Origin: Microbacterium azadirachtae
GTDB taxonomy: Bacteria; Actinomycetota; Actinomycetes; Actinomycetales; Microbacteriaceae
NCBI RefSeq assembly: GCF_000956545.1
Contig: NZ_JYIT01000084.1
Coordinates: forward strand, 1 to 64,000
Length of the DNA: 64,000 nt
Direction of reading: 5' to 3'
A program made the translations under genes and the position numbers. Below are positions 46,540 to 55,646 of the stretch, in pieces. The notes beneath the pieces were generated by a model that made no database searches, was not told where the DNA came from, and worked only from the letters and a program-made list of their open reading frames with translations. Positions within the stretch are counted from its first letter, which is position 1; every line of letters begins with the position of its first letter.

Positions 46540-47892
46540 TCAGCGCCGGTCGAGGCCGCGCTCGTCGATCCAGGTGTGCCAGGGCGAGACCCGGCGGACG
46601 AAGGCCACGGCGTCGAAGGCCTCGCGGGCCGAGCCGGGCTGCAGGACGTCGCCGTTGTGCCATCCGGAGGTGGCATCGAGTGCCACGGCTGCGCGCGCGG
46701 ACGGCCGGCGCAGATCCAGCAGCGCGTCGCCGATCCCGGAGCGCTCCAGCACGGCGTCCAGGCTCGAGGGATCGAGCGGGGCGAGCGGTGCGATGAAGGG
46801 GCGGGAATGGCCCGGGGCGTCGTCCACCGTCGGACGGTGCAGCCACTGCTCGCCGCCGCCGAAGGCCGTGCCGATGACCACGAGATCGGTGCCCAGCCGG
46901 TCGGCGAGGTGCCCGCCCATCGTCGTCATCGGATCCGGCACGAACGGGGGAGCGGAGAACGGGGTGCGCTGCACGTGCCCGTTCGCCGCCGCCACCACGA
47001 TCCGCGGCTCGCGCTCCAGGATCCACTCCACGGTGTCGGCCATCCACGCGTCGCGGATGTTGGCGGCGGGCCAGGTGCGGGCGGCGCCCGCGGTCATCGC
47101 CTGCAGGAACGCGTCCGCCGCCCGGGCGCTCTCCGCGGCCCGGATCGCGGCGTCGACCCGCTCCCGGCTCTCCGCGTCGCCGCCGAGTGCGGCGATCTCC
47201 TCGCGGCGCCGGGCGCGGATACGTGCGGCGAGGTCCGCGATGCCGACCGTGATGCCCGCACGCCGGTCGGCGGGCAGGGCGAGATAGGCCTGGATCGTCG
47301 GTGCCGCCTGGGCCAGCCCGGAGCGGTCGCCGGGCAGATACGCGAACACGGGGAGCAGGCTCTCTCGCGCGTGCGCGGCGTAGTGCGGATCCACGTCGTC
47401 GAGCAGGTCGAGGGCCGTGAGGACGCCGGGGAGGGCGCTGGCGGACGAATCGGGGAGGTCCATCCCGTACCAGCGCGGCGCGCCGTGGCCGGCCGCGGCG
47501 CGCGCCCGCATCCACGTCAGCTGGTCGAGCATCTCCTGGCAGGCCCCGAAGCCGTAGGTGACGCCCTCGCGGAGGGTGTCACGGAGCCCTCCGGCCCCGG
47601 TGCGGATCCACGTGTCGACCCTGCGGCCCTCCGGCATGCCGCTCTCGGTCACGAGTGCGGTGAATCCGGCGCGCCGGTGCAGGAACCGGAACAGCCGGTG
47701 GCGCAGAGCGAAGAACTCGTGCACGCGGTGCATCGATTCGCCGATCGCGACCACGCGGGCGTCGCCGACGATGTCGGCCAGCGGCTCGAGGTCGGAGTCG
47801 TCGTCATCGTCCGGATCGAGCGTGCGCAAGGAGTGCGCGTCGTCCCGGATCCAGGTGCCGAGCGCGTCGGGCTCGTCCTCAGGCGACGGCAA
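46540..47892 (-). CDS. erythromycin esterase-family protein
   Basis: 450 residues of the EreA/EreB-like fold (PF05139). Putative catalytic elements are kept: IGESMHRVHEFFALRHRLFRFL (Glu52, His55, Glu59 in the usual GExxH-xxE spacing), TESGMPEGRRVDTWI, and AANGHVQR with a conserved His. Known Ere enzymes hydrolyse the macrolide lactone; many chromosomal relatives have unproven substrates. Its start lies 14 bases inside the end of the RNB ribonuclease gene, so the two are coupled. Confidence 0.82.
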   Translation of the reverse strand: MPSPEDEPDALGTWIRDDAHSLRTLDPDDDDDSDLEPLADIVGDARVVAIGESMHRVHEFFALRHRLFRFLHRRAGFTALVTESGMPEGRRVDTWIRTGAGGLRDTLREGVTYGFGACQEMLDQLTWMRARAAAGHGAPRWYGMDLPDSSASALPGVLTALDLLDDVDPHYAAHARESLLPVFAYLPGDRSGLAQAAPTIQAYLALPADRRAGITVGIADLAARIRARRREEIAALGGDAESRERVDAAIRAAESARAADAFLQAMTAGAARTWPAANIRDAWMADTVEWILEREPRIVVAAANGHVQRTPFSAPPFVPDPMTTMGGHLADRLGTDLVVIGTAFGGGEQWLHRPTVDDAPGHSRPFIAPLAPLDPSSLDAVLERSGIGDALLDLRRPSARAAVALDATSGWHNGDVLQPGSAREAFDAVAFVRRVSPWHTWIDERGLDRR

Positions 47893-49297
47893 AGGAGATC
47901 TGCCCCTTCGCGACGTCCGCGGCGGTCAGCGTGACCCGCACCGCAGTGCCGGCGACGGCCTCGGGCGGCAGCGCCACCGACGCCGTCACGGGCGGCTCCT
48001 CGATCTGCACCGTGCCGCGTTCGCCGTTGCGCCGGATCACCACCGCGTCGAACGTCTCGCCGACGCGCGGGGCCAGCAGCGCCGCCTCGACGAGATCGAT
48101 CGTGCGGGAACTGAGCGCCGACGCCCGCTGTGCGGAGGCCCGCATCAGGTCGGGGAGGAGCGGGAGGCTCTGGCGCACCCACGCGGGCACCTCCTCCCCA
48201 CGGCTCACCGCGAGCGCGACGGTGAGCGACCAACGGTCCACGAGCCGCCGGAGGGGCGCGGTGGCGTGCGCATAGGGGGCGGCGATGGCCGCCTGCGTGG
48301 TCTCGGCGGGGACCGTCCCGTCGAAGGCGACGTACCCGGCCCCGCGGAACAGCGCGGACGCCGCCTCCAGGATCGGCAGCGTGCGCGGATCCTCCTTGTC
48401 GAGCGTCCGCAGATAGTCGCCGTAGCGTCCGGTCGTCCACGGCACGCCGAGCGCCTCGGTCTGGTGCCGGAACGTCTCGAACGCGGCGTCCTCGGGCTGC
48501 GGCATCGTGCGCAGGATCCCGATCCTCGCCTGCAGCATGAGCTGCGCCGCGGCCATCCCGGTCATGAGCGAGAGCTGCGCGTTCCAGTCCTCCACGGGGA
48601 GCGGGGTGCGCCGCTCGATCGCATAGGTCCCGTCGTCGTGCCGCATCACCTCGTCATCGGGCAGGTTCAGGCTCGCCCCTCCGCGCTGCGCCTCCTGCGC
48701 GAGCCGCAGCCGCCCGATCTCGGGGAGCAGCGCCGCCGGAGAGTCCCGCCCCGCGTCGAGATCCGCCTGCACCGAGACGTAGTCGAGCTTGGCCCTCGAG
48801 CGGATCAGTGCGCGCTCGAGCCGGGTGTCCGACACGCTCCCCTCCGCGTCCAGGGCGAAGGTCCACACGAGCGCGGGGCGATCCTGATCCGGCAGCAGCG
48901 AGGCGTGATCCTCGCTCAGGATCGGCGGATGCAGCGGGATCGTCCCGTCCGCGGCGTAGAGGGTCTCGCCCCGCAGGCGGGCCGCGGCGTCGAGTGCGCC
49001 TCCCGGTGCGACGAACGAGGGCACGTCGGCGATGGCATATCGCACGGTGTAGCCCGATCCGCTCCGTTCCAGCTGGAAGGCCTGGTCCAGGTCCATGGAG
49101 CCGGCCGGATCCAGCGTCGCGAAGGCGATGTCGCGCAGGTCGAGGTCGGGCGTCGCGGGGGAGGCCGCGGCGGCCTCGGCGAGGGCTTCCGGAGGGAACC
49201 CGGTCGGGGCGTCGAGCTCGGTGCGCAACGTCGCCAGCGCCGTGGCGAGCTCCGACTGCGCGGCCGAGGGGGCGACGTGCGATCGGCGCTGAGGCAT
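47879..49297 (-). CDS. RNB-domain ribonuclease
   Basis: 472 residues, essentially only the RNB exonuclease domain without the cold-shock and S1 domains of RNase II/R. The acidic motif reads TLDPAGSMDLDQAF: three of the usual four Asp are present, and the fourth position (Asp210 in E. coli RNase II) is Gln. PYAHATAPLRRLVDR is the conserved C-terminal motif. Probably a 3'-5' exoribonuclease, possibly with altered activity. It overlaps and precedes the esterase-like gene. Confidence 0.85.
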   Translation of the reverse strand: MPQRRSHVAPSAAQSELATALATLRTELDAPTGFPPEALAEAAAASPATPDLDLRDIAFATLDPAGSMDLDQAFQLERSGSGYTVRYAIADVPSFVAPGGALDAAARLRGETLYAADGTIPLHPPILSEDHASLLPDQDRPALVWTFALDAEGSVSDTRLERALIRSRAKLDYVSVQADLDAGRDSPAALLPEIGRLRLAQEAQRGGASLNLPDDEVMRHDDGTYAIERRTPLPVEDWNAQLSLMTGMAAAQLMLQARIGILRTMPQPEDAAFETFRHQTEALGVPWTTGRYGDYLRTLDKEDPRTLPILEAASALFRGAGYVAFDGTVPAETTQAAIAAPYAHATAPLRRLVDRWSLTVALAVSRGEEVPAWVRQSLPLLPDLMRASAQRASALSSRTIDLVEAALLAPRVGETFDAVVIRRNGERGTVQIEEPPVTASVALPPEAVAGTAVRVTLTAADVAKGQISFAVA

Positions 49298-49337
49298 GGG
49301 TTCAGCCTAAGCCGCCCTCCGCGTCGGGGGCGGGCGT

Positions 49338-49343
49338 TAGCGT
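49338..49343 (+). promoter_or_regulatory. -10 box of the PEP-mutase-like gene (leaderless)
   Basis: TAGCGT with seven bases to ATG 49351. Confidence 0.5.
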
Positions 49344-49350
49344 GTTGACC

Positions 49351-50124
49351 ATGACCACCACTGCCGACAAGGCCCGTACCCTCGCCGCGCTCTACGCGGC
49401 CCCCGAGATCCTCCGTGTCGTGAACGTCTGGGACGTCGTCTCCGCGCAGGCGATCGCCGCACTGCCCGAGACCACGGCCATCGCCACGGCCGGCCACTCC
49501 ATCGCGTCGTCGTTCGGCTATGCCGACGGCGCGATCCCGCGCGAGCTCATGCTCGACATGGTGGGCCGCATCGTGGCGGCCGTCGAGCTGCCGGTGACGG
49601 CCGACCTCGACGACGGCTACGGCGACCCGGGAGAGACCGTGCGCCTGGCGATCGGCGCCGGCGTCGTCGGCGCGAACGTCGAGGACCGCCTGCGCCCGCT
49701 GGACGAGGCCGCGGCGAACGTGGCGGCGATGATCCGCGCCGGCGAGACCGAAGGCGTGCCCTTCGTGCTCAATGCCCGCACCGACGCGTTCGTGCGCGGC
49801 GGCGGGCGTCCGGTCGCAGAGTCCCTCGCCGACGCGATCGAGCGCGGCAGGGCGTTCGTCGAGGCGGGCGCGACCAGCGTGTTCGTGCCGGGCATCCTCG
49901 ACGCCGACACGACGCGGGCGCTGGTCGACGGCATCGGCCATGGCAAGGTCAGCGTGATCGGCCTCCCCGGGGCCCTCACCTCGACCGAGTACGAGGCGCT
50001 CGGCGTGGCCCGCATCTCCTACGGCCCGCTGCCGCAGCGTGTGGCGCTCACCGCCCTGCAGGACAACGCGTCGGAGATCTACGCCGGCGGGATCATCCCG
50101 CCCGGCACGCGCGCGCTCAACTGA
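49351..50124 (+). CDS. isocitrate lyase/PEP mutase family protein
   Basis: 257-residue TIM-barrel C-C/P-C bond lyase of the PEP mutase superfamily. Key pieces: ATAGHSIASSFGYADG, the metal-binding TADLDDGYGDPGETVRLAIGAGVVGANVEDR and LNARTDAFVRGG. It lacks the KKCGH loop of true isocitrate lyases, so it belongs with the oxaloacetate decarboxylase/2-methylisocitrate lyase-like members. Substrate unknown. Single gene with a leaderless-type promoter. Confidence 0.85.
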   Translation: MTTTADKARTLAALYAAPEILRVVNVWDVVSAQAIAALPETTAIATAGHSIASSFGYADGAIPRELMLDMVGRIVAAVELPVTADLDDGYGDPGETVRLAIGAGVVGANVEDRLRPLDEAAANVAAMIRAGETEGVPFVLNARTDAFVRGGGRPVAESLADAIERGRAFVEAGATSVFVPGILDADTTRALVDGIGHGKVSVIGLPGALTSTEYEALGVARISYGPLPQRVALTALQDNASEIYAGGIIPPGTRALN

Positions 50125-50182
50125 TCCGCGCTGCGCGCCCGTCCCGCCCTGCAACGCGCACGGGGCGGGACGGGCGCCTCAC

Positions 50183-50188
50183 TAGACT
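50183..50188 (+). promoter_or_regulatory. -10 box of proS (leaderless)
   Basis: TAGACT with six bases to GTG 50195. Confidence 0.6.
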
Positions 50189-50194
50189 TGAGCC

Positions 50195-51952
50195 GTGGTG
50201 ACTCGTCTCTCGAACTTCTTCCTCCGCACGCTTCGCGAAGACCCGGCCGGCGCCGAGGTCGCGAGCCACAAGCTCCTGATCCGCGCCGGGTACATCCGAC
50301 CGCAGGCGGCCGGCATCTTCGCGTGGCTGCCGCTCGGGCTCCGGGTGAAGGCGCGGATCGAGACCATCGTCCGCGAGGAGATGGCCGCGGCCGGCGCGCA
50401 GGAGGTGCACTTCCCGGCGCTCATGCCGCGGGAGGCATACGAGGCGACCGGACGGTGGGAGGAGTACGGCGACCTGCTGTTCCGCCTTCAGGACCGCAAG
50501 GGCGGCGACTACCTGCTCGCGCCCACGCACGAGGAGGCCTTCACCCTGCTGGTGAAGGACCTGTACTCCTCGTACAAGGATCTGCCGCTCACGATCTACC
50601 AGATCCAGGACAAGTACCGCGACGAGGCCCGCCCCCGTGCCGGTCTCCTGCGCGGTCGCGAGTTCACGATGAAGGACGCGTACTCCTTCGACGCGTCCGA
50701 CGAGGGGCTCGCCGCCAGCTATCAGGCCCAGCGCGACGCCTACGAGCGCATCTTCCAGCGGCTCGGGCTCGAGTACGTGATCGTGCAGGCCGACGCGGGC
50801 GCCATGGGCGGTTCGCGCAGCGAGGAGTTCCTGCACCCGACGCCCGTCGGCGAGGACACGTTCGTGCGGTCCGAGGGTGGCTACGCTGCCAACGTCGAGG
50901 CCTTCTCGACGGCGGCGCCGGAGCCCGTGCCCTATGACGAGTCCGGGGCGCCGGTGATCTTCGACTCCCCGAACACGCCGACGATCGAGACCCTGGTCGC
51001 ACACGCGAACGCGCATCTCGACGGCGAGTACACGGCCGCCGACACCCTCAAGAACGTCGTGCTCGCCCTCACTCATCTCGACGGCACCCGCGAGCTCGTC
51101 GTCGTCGGCATCCCCGGCGACCGCGAGGTCGACGAGAAGCGCGCCGAGGTGGCTTTCGCCCCGGCCGAGGTCGAGCCCGCGACGGCGGACGACTTCGAGA
51201 ACAATCCGCTGCTGGTGAAGGGATACATCGGCCCGTGGTCGCCCACGGGAGCCATCCTCGGCGAGGAGTCGGCCACCGGGATCCGCTACCTGCTCGACCC
51301 GCGGGTGGGGGAGGGCACGAGCTGGATCACCGGCGCGAACATCGACCAGAAGCACGCGCACTCGGTCGTCGCCGGCCGCGATTTCTCGGCGGACGGCGTG
51401 GTCGAGATTGCGAACGTGCGAGAGGGCGACCCGGCCCCGGACGGCTCGGGACCTGTGCATCTGGCACGAGGCATGGAGATCGGCCACGTCTTCCAGCTCG
51501 GCCGCAAGTACGCCGAGGCGCTCGGACTCAAGGTGCTCGACGAGAACGGCAAGCTCGTGACCGTCACCATGGGCTCCTACGGCATCGGCGTGACCCGCAT
51601 CCTCGCGATCATCGCCGAGCTCAACAACGATGAGAAGGGCCTGATCTGGCCCGCCTCGGTCGCGCCGTTCGACGTGCACGTGGTCGCCGCGGGCCGCGAC
51701 CAGGTCGCCTTCGACGTGGCGGAGGACGCGGCGGCGCAGCTCGAGGCCGCAGGGCTGGACGTGCTGTACGACGACCGTCCCAAGGTCTCCCCGGGCGTGA
51801 AGTTCGGCGACGCCGAGCTCGTGGGCATCCCGCGCGTGCTCGTCGTGGGCCGCGGCGCCGCCGACGGCCAGGTCGAGCTGTGGGACCGCCGTACGGGCGA
51901 GCGCGACACGCTCACGATCGCCGAGGCGCTGCAGCGGCTCGCGGCGCGCTGA
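50195..51952 (+). CDS. proS: prolyl-tRNA synthetase
   Basis: Class II synthetase charging tRNA-Pro. 585 residues of the bacterial type with the INS editing insertion between motifs 2 and 3. Motif 1 is in [19 protein letters not shown], motif 2 in [26 protein letters not shown], motif 3 in [15 protein letters not shown]. The anticodon-binding domain follows ([25 protein letters not shown]). A start at the first GTG is supported by the -10 box. Confidence 0.96.
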   Translation: MVTRLSNFFLRTLREDPAGAEVASHKLLIRAGYIRPQAAGIFAWLPLGLRVKARIETIVREEMAAAGAQEVHFPALMPREAYEATGRWEEYGDLLFRLQDRKGGDYLLAPTHEEAFTLLVKDLYSSYKDLPLTIYQIQDKYRDEARPRAGLLRGREFTMKDAYSFDASDEGLAASYQAQRDAYERIFQRLGLEYVIVQADAGAMGGSRSEEFLHPTPVGEDTFVRSEGGYAANVEAFSTAAPEPVPYDESGAPVIFDSPNTPTIETLVAHANAHLDGEYTAADTLKNVVLALTHLDGTRELVVVGIPGDREVDEKRAEVAFAPAEVEPATADDFENNPLLVKGYIGPWSPTGAILGEESATGIRYLLDPRVGEGTSWITGANIDQKHAHSVVAGRDFSADGVVEIANVREGDPAPDGSGPVHLARGMEIGHVFQLGRKYAEALGLKVLDENGKLVTVTMGSYGIGVTRILAIIAELNNDEKGLIWPASVAPFDVHVVAAGRDQVAFDVAEDAAAQLEAAGLDVLYDDRPKVSPGVKFGDAELVGIPRVLVVGRGAADGQVELWDRRTGERDTLTIAEALQRLAAR

Positions 51953-51971
51953 CCGCGACGGATCCCCTCGC

Positions 51972-52568
51972 ATGGACATCACCCCCGCCGCCTGGCTGAG
52001 GTCCCGTCCGGCGCTCACCGGGACCGCCCCCGCACTGCACCCGGGGTCGGTGCCGGACGAGCCGCTCGCGCTGTTCCTGAACTGGATCACCACGGCGGCG
52101 GAGGCGGGCGTCCCCGAGCCGCACGCCGCGACGCTGGCGACCGTGGACGGCGACGGAATGCCGGATGCGCGCACACTCATCCTGAAGGACGTCGACGAGC
52201 GCGGCTGGGCCTTCGCCGGTCCCCGCTCGTCGGCGAAGGGACGCCAGCTCGCGGCGAATCCCGCGGCCGCGCTGAACTTCTGGTGGCAGCCCGTCCTGCG
52301 CGCGGTGCGGGTGCGGGGTCCGGTGCAGGAGGCCTCCGCCGAGGAGAGTGCCGCCGATCTCGCCGCACGCTCGGCCGCCGCGCGCGCCGGAGTGGCCGAG
52401 GGCGACTGGGTGCTCTGGCGGATCGTGCCGAGCCGGGTCGAGTTCTGGCAGGGGGCGGAGGATCGCCGCCACACGCGCATCGTCTACACGCGGGCCGCCT
52501 CGGGCTGGATCCGGACCTGGCACGGCGGACAGGGTGCCGCAGACCGCACGCACGAGGAGGACGCATGA
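51972..52568 (+). CDS. pyridoxamine 5'-phosphate oxidase-like flavoprotein
   Basis: 198 residues of the PNPOx split-barrel fold: ARTLILKDVDERGWAFAGPRSSAKGRQL matches the FMN site, ALNFWWQPVLRAVRVRGPV the dimer strand, and WRIVPSRVEFWQG the C-terminal motif. The substrate-binding segment that in true PdxH reads YFxxRPxxSQ is replaced by an Ala-rich helix, so the substrate may differ. It overlaps the cupin gene (ATGA). Confidence 0.8.
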   Translation: MDITPAAWLRSRPALTGTAPALHPGSVPDEPLALFLNWITTAAEAGVPEPHAATLATVDGDGMPDARTLILKDVDERGWAFAGPRSSAKGRQLAANPAAALNFWWQPVLRAVRVRGPVQEASAEESAADLAARSAAARAGVAEGDWVLWRIVPSRVEFWQGAEDRRHTRIVYTRAASGWIRTWHGGQGAADRTHEEDA

Positions 52569-52996
52569 GCGACTACGAGATCACCGACATCGGAAGCCCG
52601 GACGACTGGCGGGCGTTCCACGGCGGATTCGACGAGGCCCGGTCGCGCGACGGCCGTCGCGTCGTCGACCATGAGCTGACCATGCAGTACATCGGGATGA
52701 CCGCCAACGCCCTGGTGCCCGGCGAGGAGGCCGGCTACTGGCACACGCATGCGCAGATCGAGGAGCTCTACGTGTTCCTCGCCGGACTCGGGCAGATGGG
52801 CGTCGGAGACGACGTCGTCGAGGTCGCCCCCGGCACGGTGGTGCGCGTCGGCCAGGGCGTGCCGCGCACCTGGCGCGCCCGTCCGGACAGCCCCGGCGAG
52901 CTGCGCTGGCTCTGCATCCGCGCCGGCGGCGAGCAGCTTCCGCACCTTCCCGACGACAGCACGCGCATCACCGACCGGCCGATGCCCTGGGCATGA
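52565..52996 (+). CDS. cupin domain protein
   Basis: 143 residues forming a single cupin barrel: motif 1 GYWHTHAQIEELYVFLAGLG (HxHx4E) and motif 2 PGTVVRVGQGVPRTWRA. The second His of motif 2 is not evident. Translationally coupled to the PNPOx-like gene, so possibly a partner in the same small-molecule step. Function unknown. Confidence 0.8.
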   Translation: MSDYEITDIGSPDDWRAFHGGFDEARSRDGRRVVDHELTMQYIGMTANALVPGEEAGYWHTHAQIEELYVFLAGLGQMGVGDDVVEVAPGTVVRVGQGVPRTWRARPDSPGELRWLCIRAGGEQLPHLPDDSTRITDRPMPWA

Positions 52997-53075
52997 CCGT
53001 TCGCGGCGCTTCGGGCCGGCGGCCGCCCCGGCGCGGTCGCGCTCGGGAGGCCGGACGGCGTGACACGCTGGAGCC

Positions 53076-54116
53076 ATGACCGAAGAACTGCTCCCGCCGG
53101 CCCTGCGCGCCGAGATCAACGCCGTGCTCGACGACGCCGGAGTGCACGCCGACCGGCGCCTCGTGCTGCGGATGCTGCAGACGGCGGTGCTGCTGGGCGA
53201 GGACCGCACCGACCGCCTCGACCTGAAGATCGCCTCGGCGGCGCTCAGCGAGATGCGCGACGCGTTCCGGCTGTTCGCGCCGTTCCGTGGCGTGCCCAAG
53301 GTCACGGTGTTCGGCTCCGCCCGCACCGCGCAGGACGATCCGCTCTACCGGCAGGCGCGCGACGTCGCGGCCGCGCTCGCGGCGGAAGGCTGGATGGTGG
53401 TCACCGGTGCAGGCCCCGGGATCATGCAGGCCGCGGCGGAGGGCGCGGGGCCCGACCGCTCGCTGGGAGTGTCGATCCGGCTGCCGTTCGAGGAGAAGGC
53501 GAACACGATCGTCGCGGAGCAGGAGCACGTCGTCGCGATGAAGTACTTCTTCACGCGCAAGCTCATGCTCATGAAGGAGTCGCGCGGCTTCATCTGCCTC
53601 CCCGGCGGGTTCGGCACGCTCGACGAGATGTTCGAGCTGCTCACGCTGCAGCAGACGGGCAAGGCGGAGCCGATGCCGATCGTGCTCCTCGACCAGCCCG
53701 GCGGCAGCTTCTGGCACGGGCTGGAGCGCTTCGTGCAGGAGGATCTGGCGCCCACCGGGGTGATCTCGCCGGGTGACTTCGACCGGGTGCGCATCACCGA
53801 CTCGGTCGACGAGGCCACTGCGGCGATCACCGGATTCTGGCGCAACTACGACTCGCTGCGCTGGGTCGGGGACGTCCTCGTGCTGCGCCTGCGCGCCGAG
53901 CCCACGGGCGACGAGATCGCGCAGCTCAACGAGCAGTTCGGGTCCATGCTCTCCTCCGGGCGGATCGAGGGGAGCGGGCCGCTGCCCGTCGAGCTCGCGG
54001 ACAAGGATCAGCTCGACCTGCCGCGACTCACCCTGCACCTCGACCAGCGCGCGGTGGGGTCCCTGTTCCGGCTGATCGGCGCGATCAACCGGCTGGGAAC
54101 CGCTCCGTCCGCCTGA
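53076..54116 (+). CDS. LOG family protein (TIGR00730-type)
   Basis: 346 residues with the lysine-decarboxylase-like/LOG Rossmann core: VTVFGSARTAQDDPLY, VTGAGPGIMQAAAEGA, MKYFFTRKLMLMKES, and the diagnostic ICLPGGFGTLDEMFE. The core enzyme family cleaves cytokinin nucleotides or NMP-like substrates to the base and ribose phosphate. This long form has about 80 extra C-terminal residues. ATG six bases after CACGCT. Confidence 0.86.
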   Translation: MTEELLPPALRAEINAVLDDAGVHADRRLVLRMLQTAVLLGEDRTDRLDLKIASAALSEMRDAFRLFAPFRGVPKVTVFGSARTAQDDPLYRQARDVAAALAAEGWMVVTGAGPGIMQAAAEGAGPDRSLGVSIRLPFEEKANTIVAEQEHVVAMKYFFTRKLMLMKESRGFICLPGGFGTLDEMFELLTLQQTGKAEPMPIVLLDQPGGSFWHGLERFVQEDLAPTGVISPGDFDRVRITDSVDEATAAITGFWRNYDSLRWVGDVLVLRLRAEPTGDEIAQLNEQFGSMLSSGRIEGSGPLPVELADKDQLDLPRLTLHLDQRAVGSLFRLIGAINRLGTAPSA

Positions 54117-54146
54117 GCGGCGCGCCGCGCCCGAACACCCTGCGGA

Positions 54147-55523
54147 TCAGGACGCGACGGCGCGGATCCCCGCCGCGAACGCCGTGAGATCCGCCGGCCG
54201 GCCCAGCACGCGCTCCGCCGCCCGCGCACCCGAGGCATAGGCGCCGCCGACGGTCGCGGGCTCGGCGCCCCAGGTGGCCTCGCCGGCGAAGTGCAGCACG
54301 CCGTCCACCGGTCCGGCCAGCGCATCGTGGTCGTGGTGCGAGGACCCGGTGGCGAGATACGAGTAGGAGCCCTGCGCGTAGGGATCCTCGCCCCAGCGGG
54401 TGATCCGGTGCGCGCTCGGGGCCGGGATCCCGTCCCCGTACAGCGCGCGGAGCGCGGCGGTCGCGTCACGCGCGATCTCCTCGTCGGACAGGCCCTGGAT
54501 CCGACGGCCGAACGGACCGGCGGCGAAGGTCAGAAGCGTCGGCCGTCCGCTGATCGCGGACACGTCGTACCACGAGTGCCAGTGCTCCCCGGGCTCGCCG
54601 AGGGCCCGGACGGCGTAGACCCCGTCCTCCCAGAAGCGTGCGGGGAACTGCAGGAACACCTTGTTGAAGACACCCATCCCGAGGCGCGCGAGCGGTCCCG
54701 CGACCGCCTCGGGCAGCGGCGGCTCGAAGGCGATCGTGCCGGCCTTCAGCACGCCGAGGGGCACGGTCACGATCGCCTGGGCCGCCGAGAACGTCCCCCG
54801 GTCCGTCTCGACCCGCACGCCGCGGGGGTCGCGTCCGACGCGCCGGACGACGTGCGCGAGGCGCACCTCCAGGCCCGCAGCGATCCGCGCCGGGAGCTCG
54901 TCGTACCCGCGCGGGAAGATCACCTCGTCGCCGTCGATCGCGTCCTCGTCCACGCCGTGGGCGTCGAGGTCGCCGATCCAGGCGCCGCACTGCTCCTCGA
55001 CGCGATGGCGGAAGAACTCGCGGATCTCGTCGATGCGCTCCGGATCCATCGCGTCGGGGAGGCGCTCGAGCCGGTCGAGAGCGCGCTCAGTCACATCGAG
55101 GTAGGTGTCGCCGGGGGAGGCCGCCTCGATCTCCTGCGCGACGGCACGGTCGGCGGCGTCGACGTCCGCGACCCACCGGGCGCTCGCGTCGGCCGTCATG
55201 CGCCGCCCCTCGCCGTCGAAGTCCGCGATCGGCCGTCCGCCGGCCTGGAAGCTGCCGACCGTGAACTCGAGCGTCGGGATCTCGAGCGCCTGCACGAGCT
55301 CGGCCAGGCGCGAGTCCTCGATGCCGTGGATCCAGGAGGCGCCGAGATCGACGGGGAATCCCGCCGAGCGATCGCTGTGCATCCGGCCGCCGATGCGGTC
55401 GCGCGCCTCCAGGACGACGACCCGCAGCCCGGCGTCCGCGAGGAGGCGCGCGGCGACGACGCCGGACATGCCGGCGCCGACGACGATCACGTCGTGGCTG
55501 GTCGCGCTGTCGTCGTTGGTCAT
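54147..55523 (-). CDS. flavin-containing amine oxidase
   Basis: 458 residues. FAD-binding start VIVVGAGMSGVVAARLLADAGLRVVVLEARDRIGGR, substrate region SWIHGIE, VTVPLGVLKAGTI and the C-terminal FAD motif LHFAGEATWGAEPATVGGAYASG are the monoamine/polyamine oxidase signatures. AGGAGGA precedes the ATG at 55523. It stands divergent to nusA, in the place where rimP is usually found. Confidence 0.9.
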   Translation of the reverse strand: MTNDDSATSHDVIVVGAGMSGVVAARLLADAGLRVVVLEARDRIGGRMHSDRSAGFPVDLGASWIHGIEDSRLAELVQALEIPTLEFTVGSFQAGGRPIADFDGEGRRMTADASARWVADVDAADRAVAQEIEAASPGDTYLDVTERALDRLERLPDAMDPERIDEIREFFRHRVEEQCGAWIGDLDAHGVDEDAIDGDEVIFPRGYDELPARIAAGLEVRLAHVVRRVGRDPRGVRVETDRGTFSAAQAIVTVPLGVLKAGTIAFEPPLPEAVAGPLARLGMGVFNKVFLQFPARFWEDGVYAVRALGEPGEHWHSWYDVSAISGRPTLLTFAAGPFGRRIQGLSDEEIARDATAALRALYGDGIPAPSAHRITRWGEDPYAQGSYSYLATGSSHHDHDALAGPVDGVLHFAGEATWGAEPATVGGAYASGARAAERVLGRPADLTAFAAGIRAVAS

Positions 55524-55583
55524 CGGGTCCTCCTGGAGCCGCGCGCGAGCGGCCGTCGATCGCGCAGGGGAGCCGGACCAGGG

Positions 55584-55589
55584 TATCGT
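55584..55589 (+). promoter_or_regulatory. -10 box of the nusA leader
   Basis: TATCGT with seven bases to the ATG of a short uORF at 55597. Confidence 0.5.
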
Positions 55590-55596
55590 TGTACGG

Positions 55597-55632
55597 ATGT
55601 CGTGCGTGCGGATGCGCGCCGACGAGAGCTGA
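55597..55632 (+). CDS. short leaderless uORF before nusA (MSCVRMRADES)
   Basis: Eleven codons followed by TGA, starting seven bases after a -10 box and ending 14 bases before nusA, whose own ribosome binding site AGGGAGG lies in the gap. It may be a translated leader that couples to nusA expression, or a chance ORF. Confidence 0.4.
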   Translation: MSCVRMRADES

Positions 55633-55646
55633 ACAGGGAGGCCGCC

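Noticed and set aside
41865..52568. Phenazine biosynthesis locus, suggested by a PhzE-like and a PhzG/PdxH-like protein
   Set aside because: The two genes are over 8 kb apart on opposite strands, no phzB, phzD or phzF is present, and the PhzE-like gene is under Trp attenuation.
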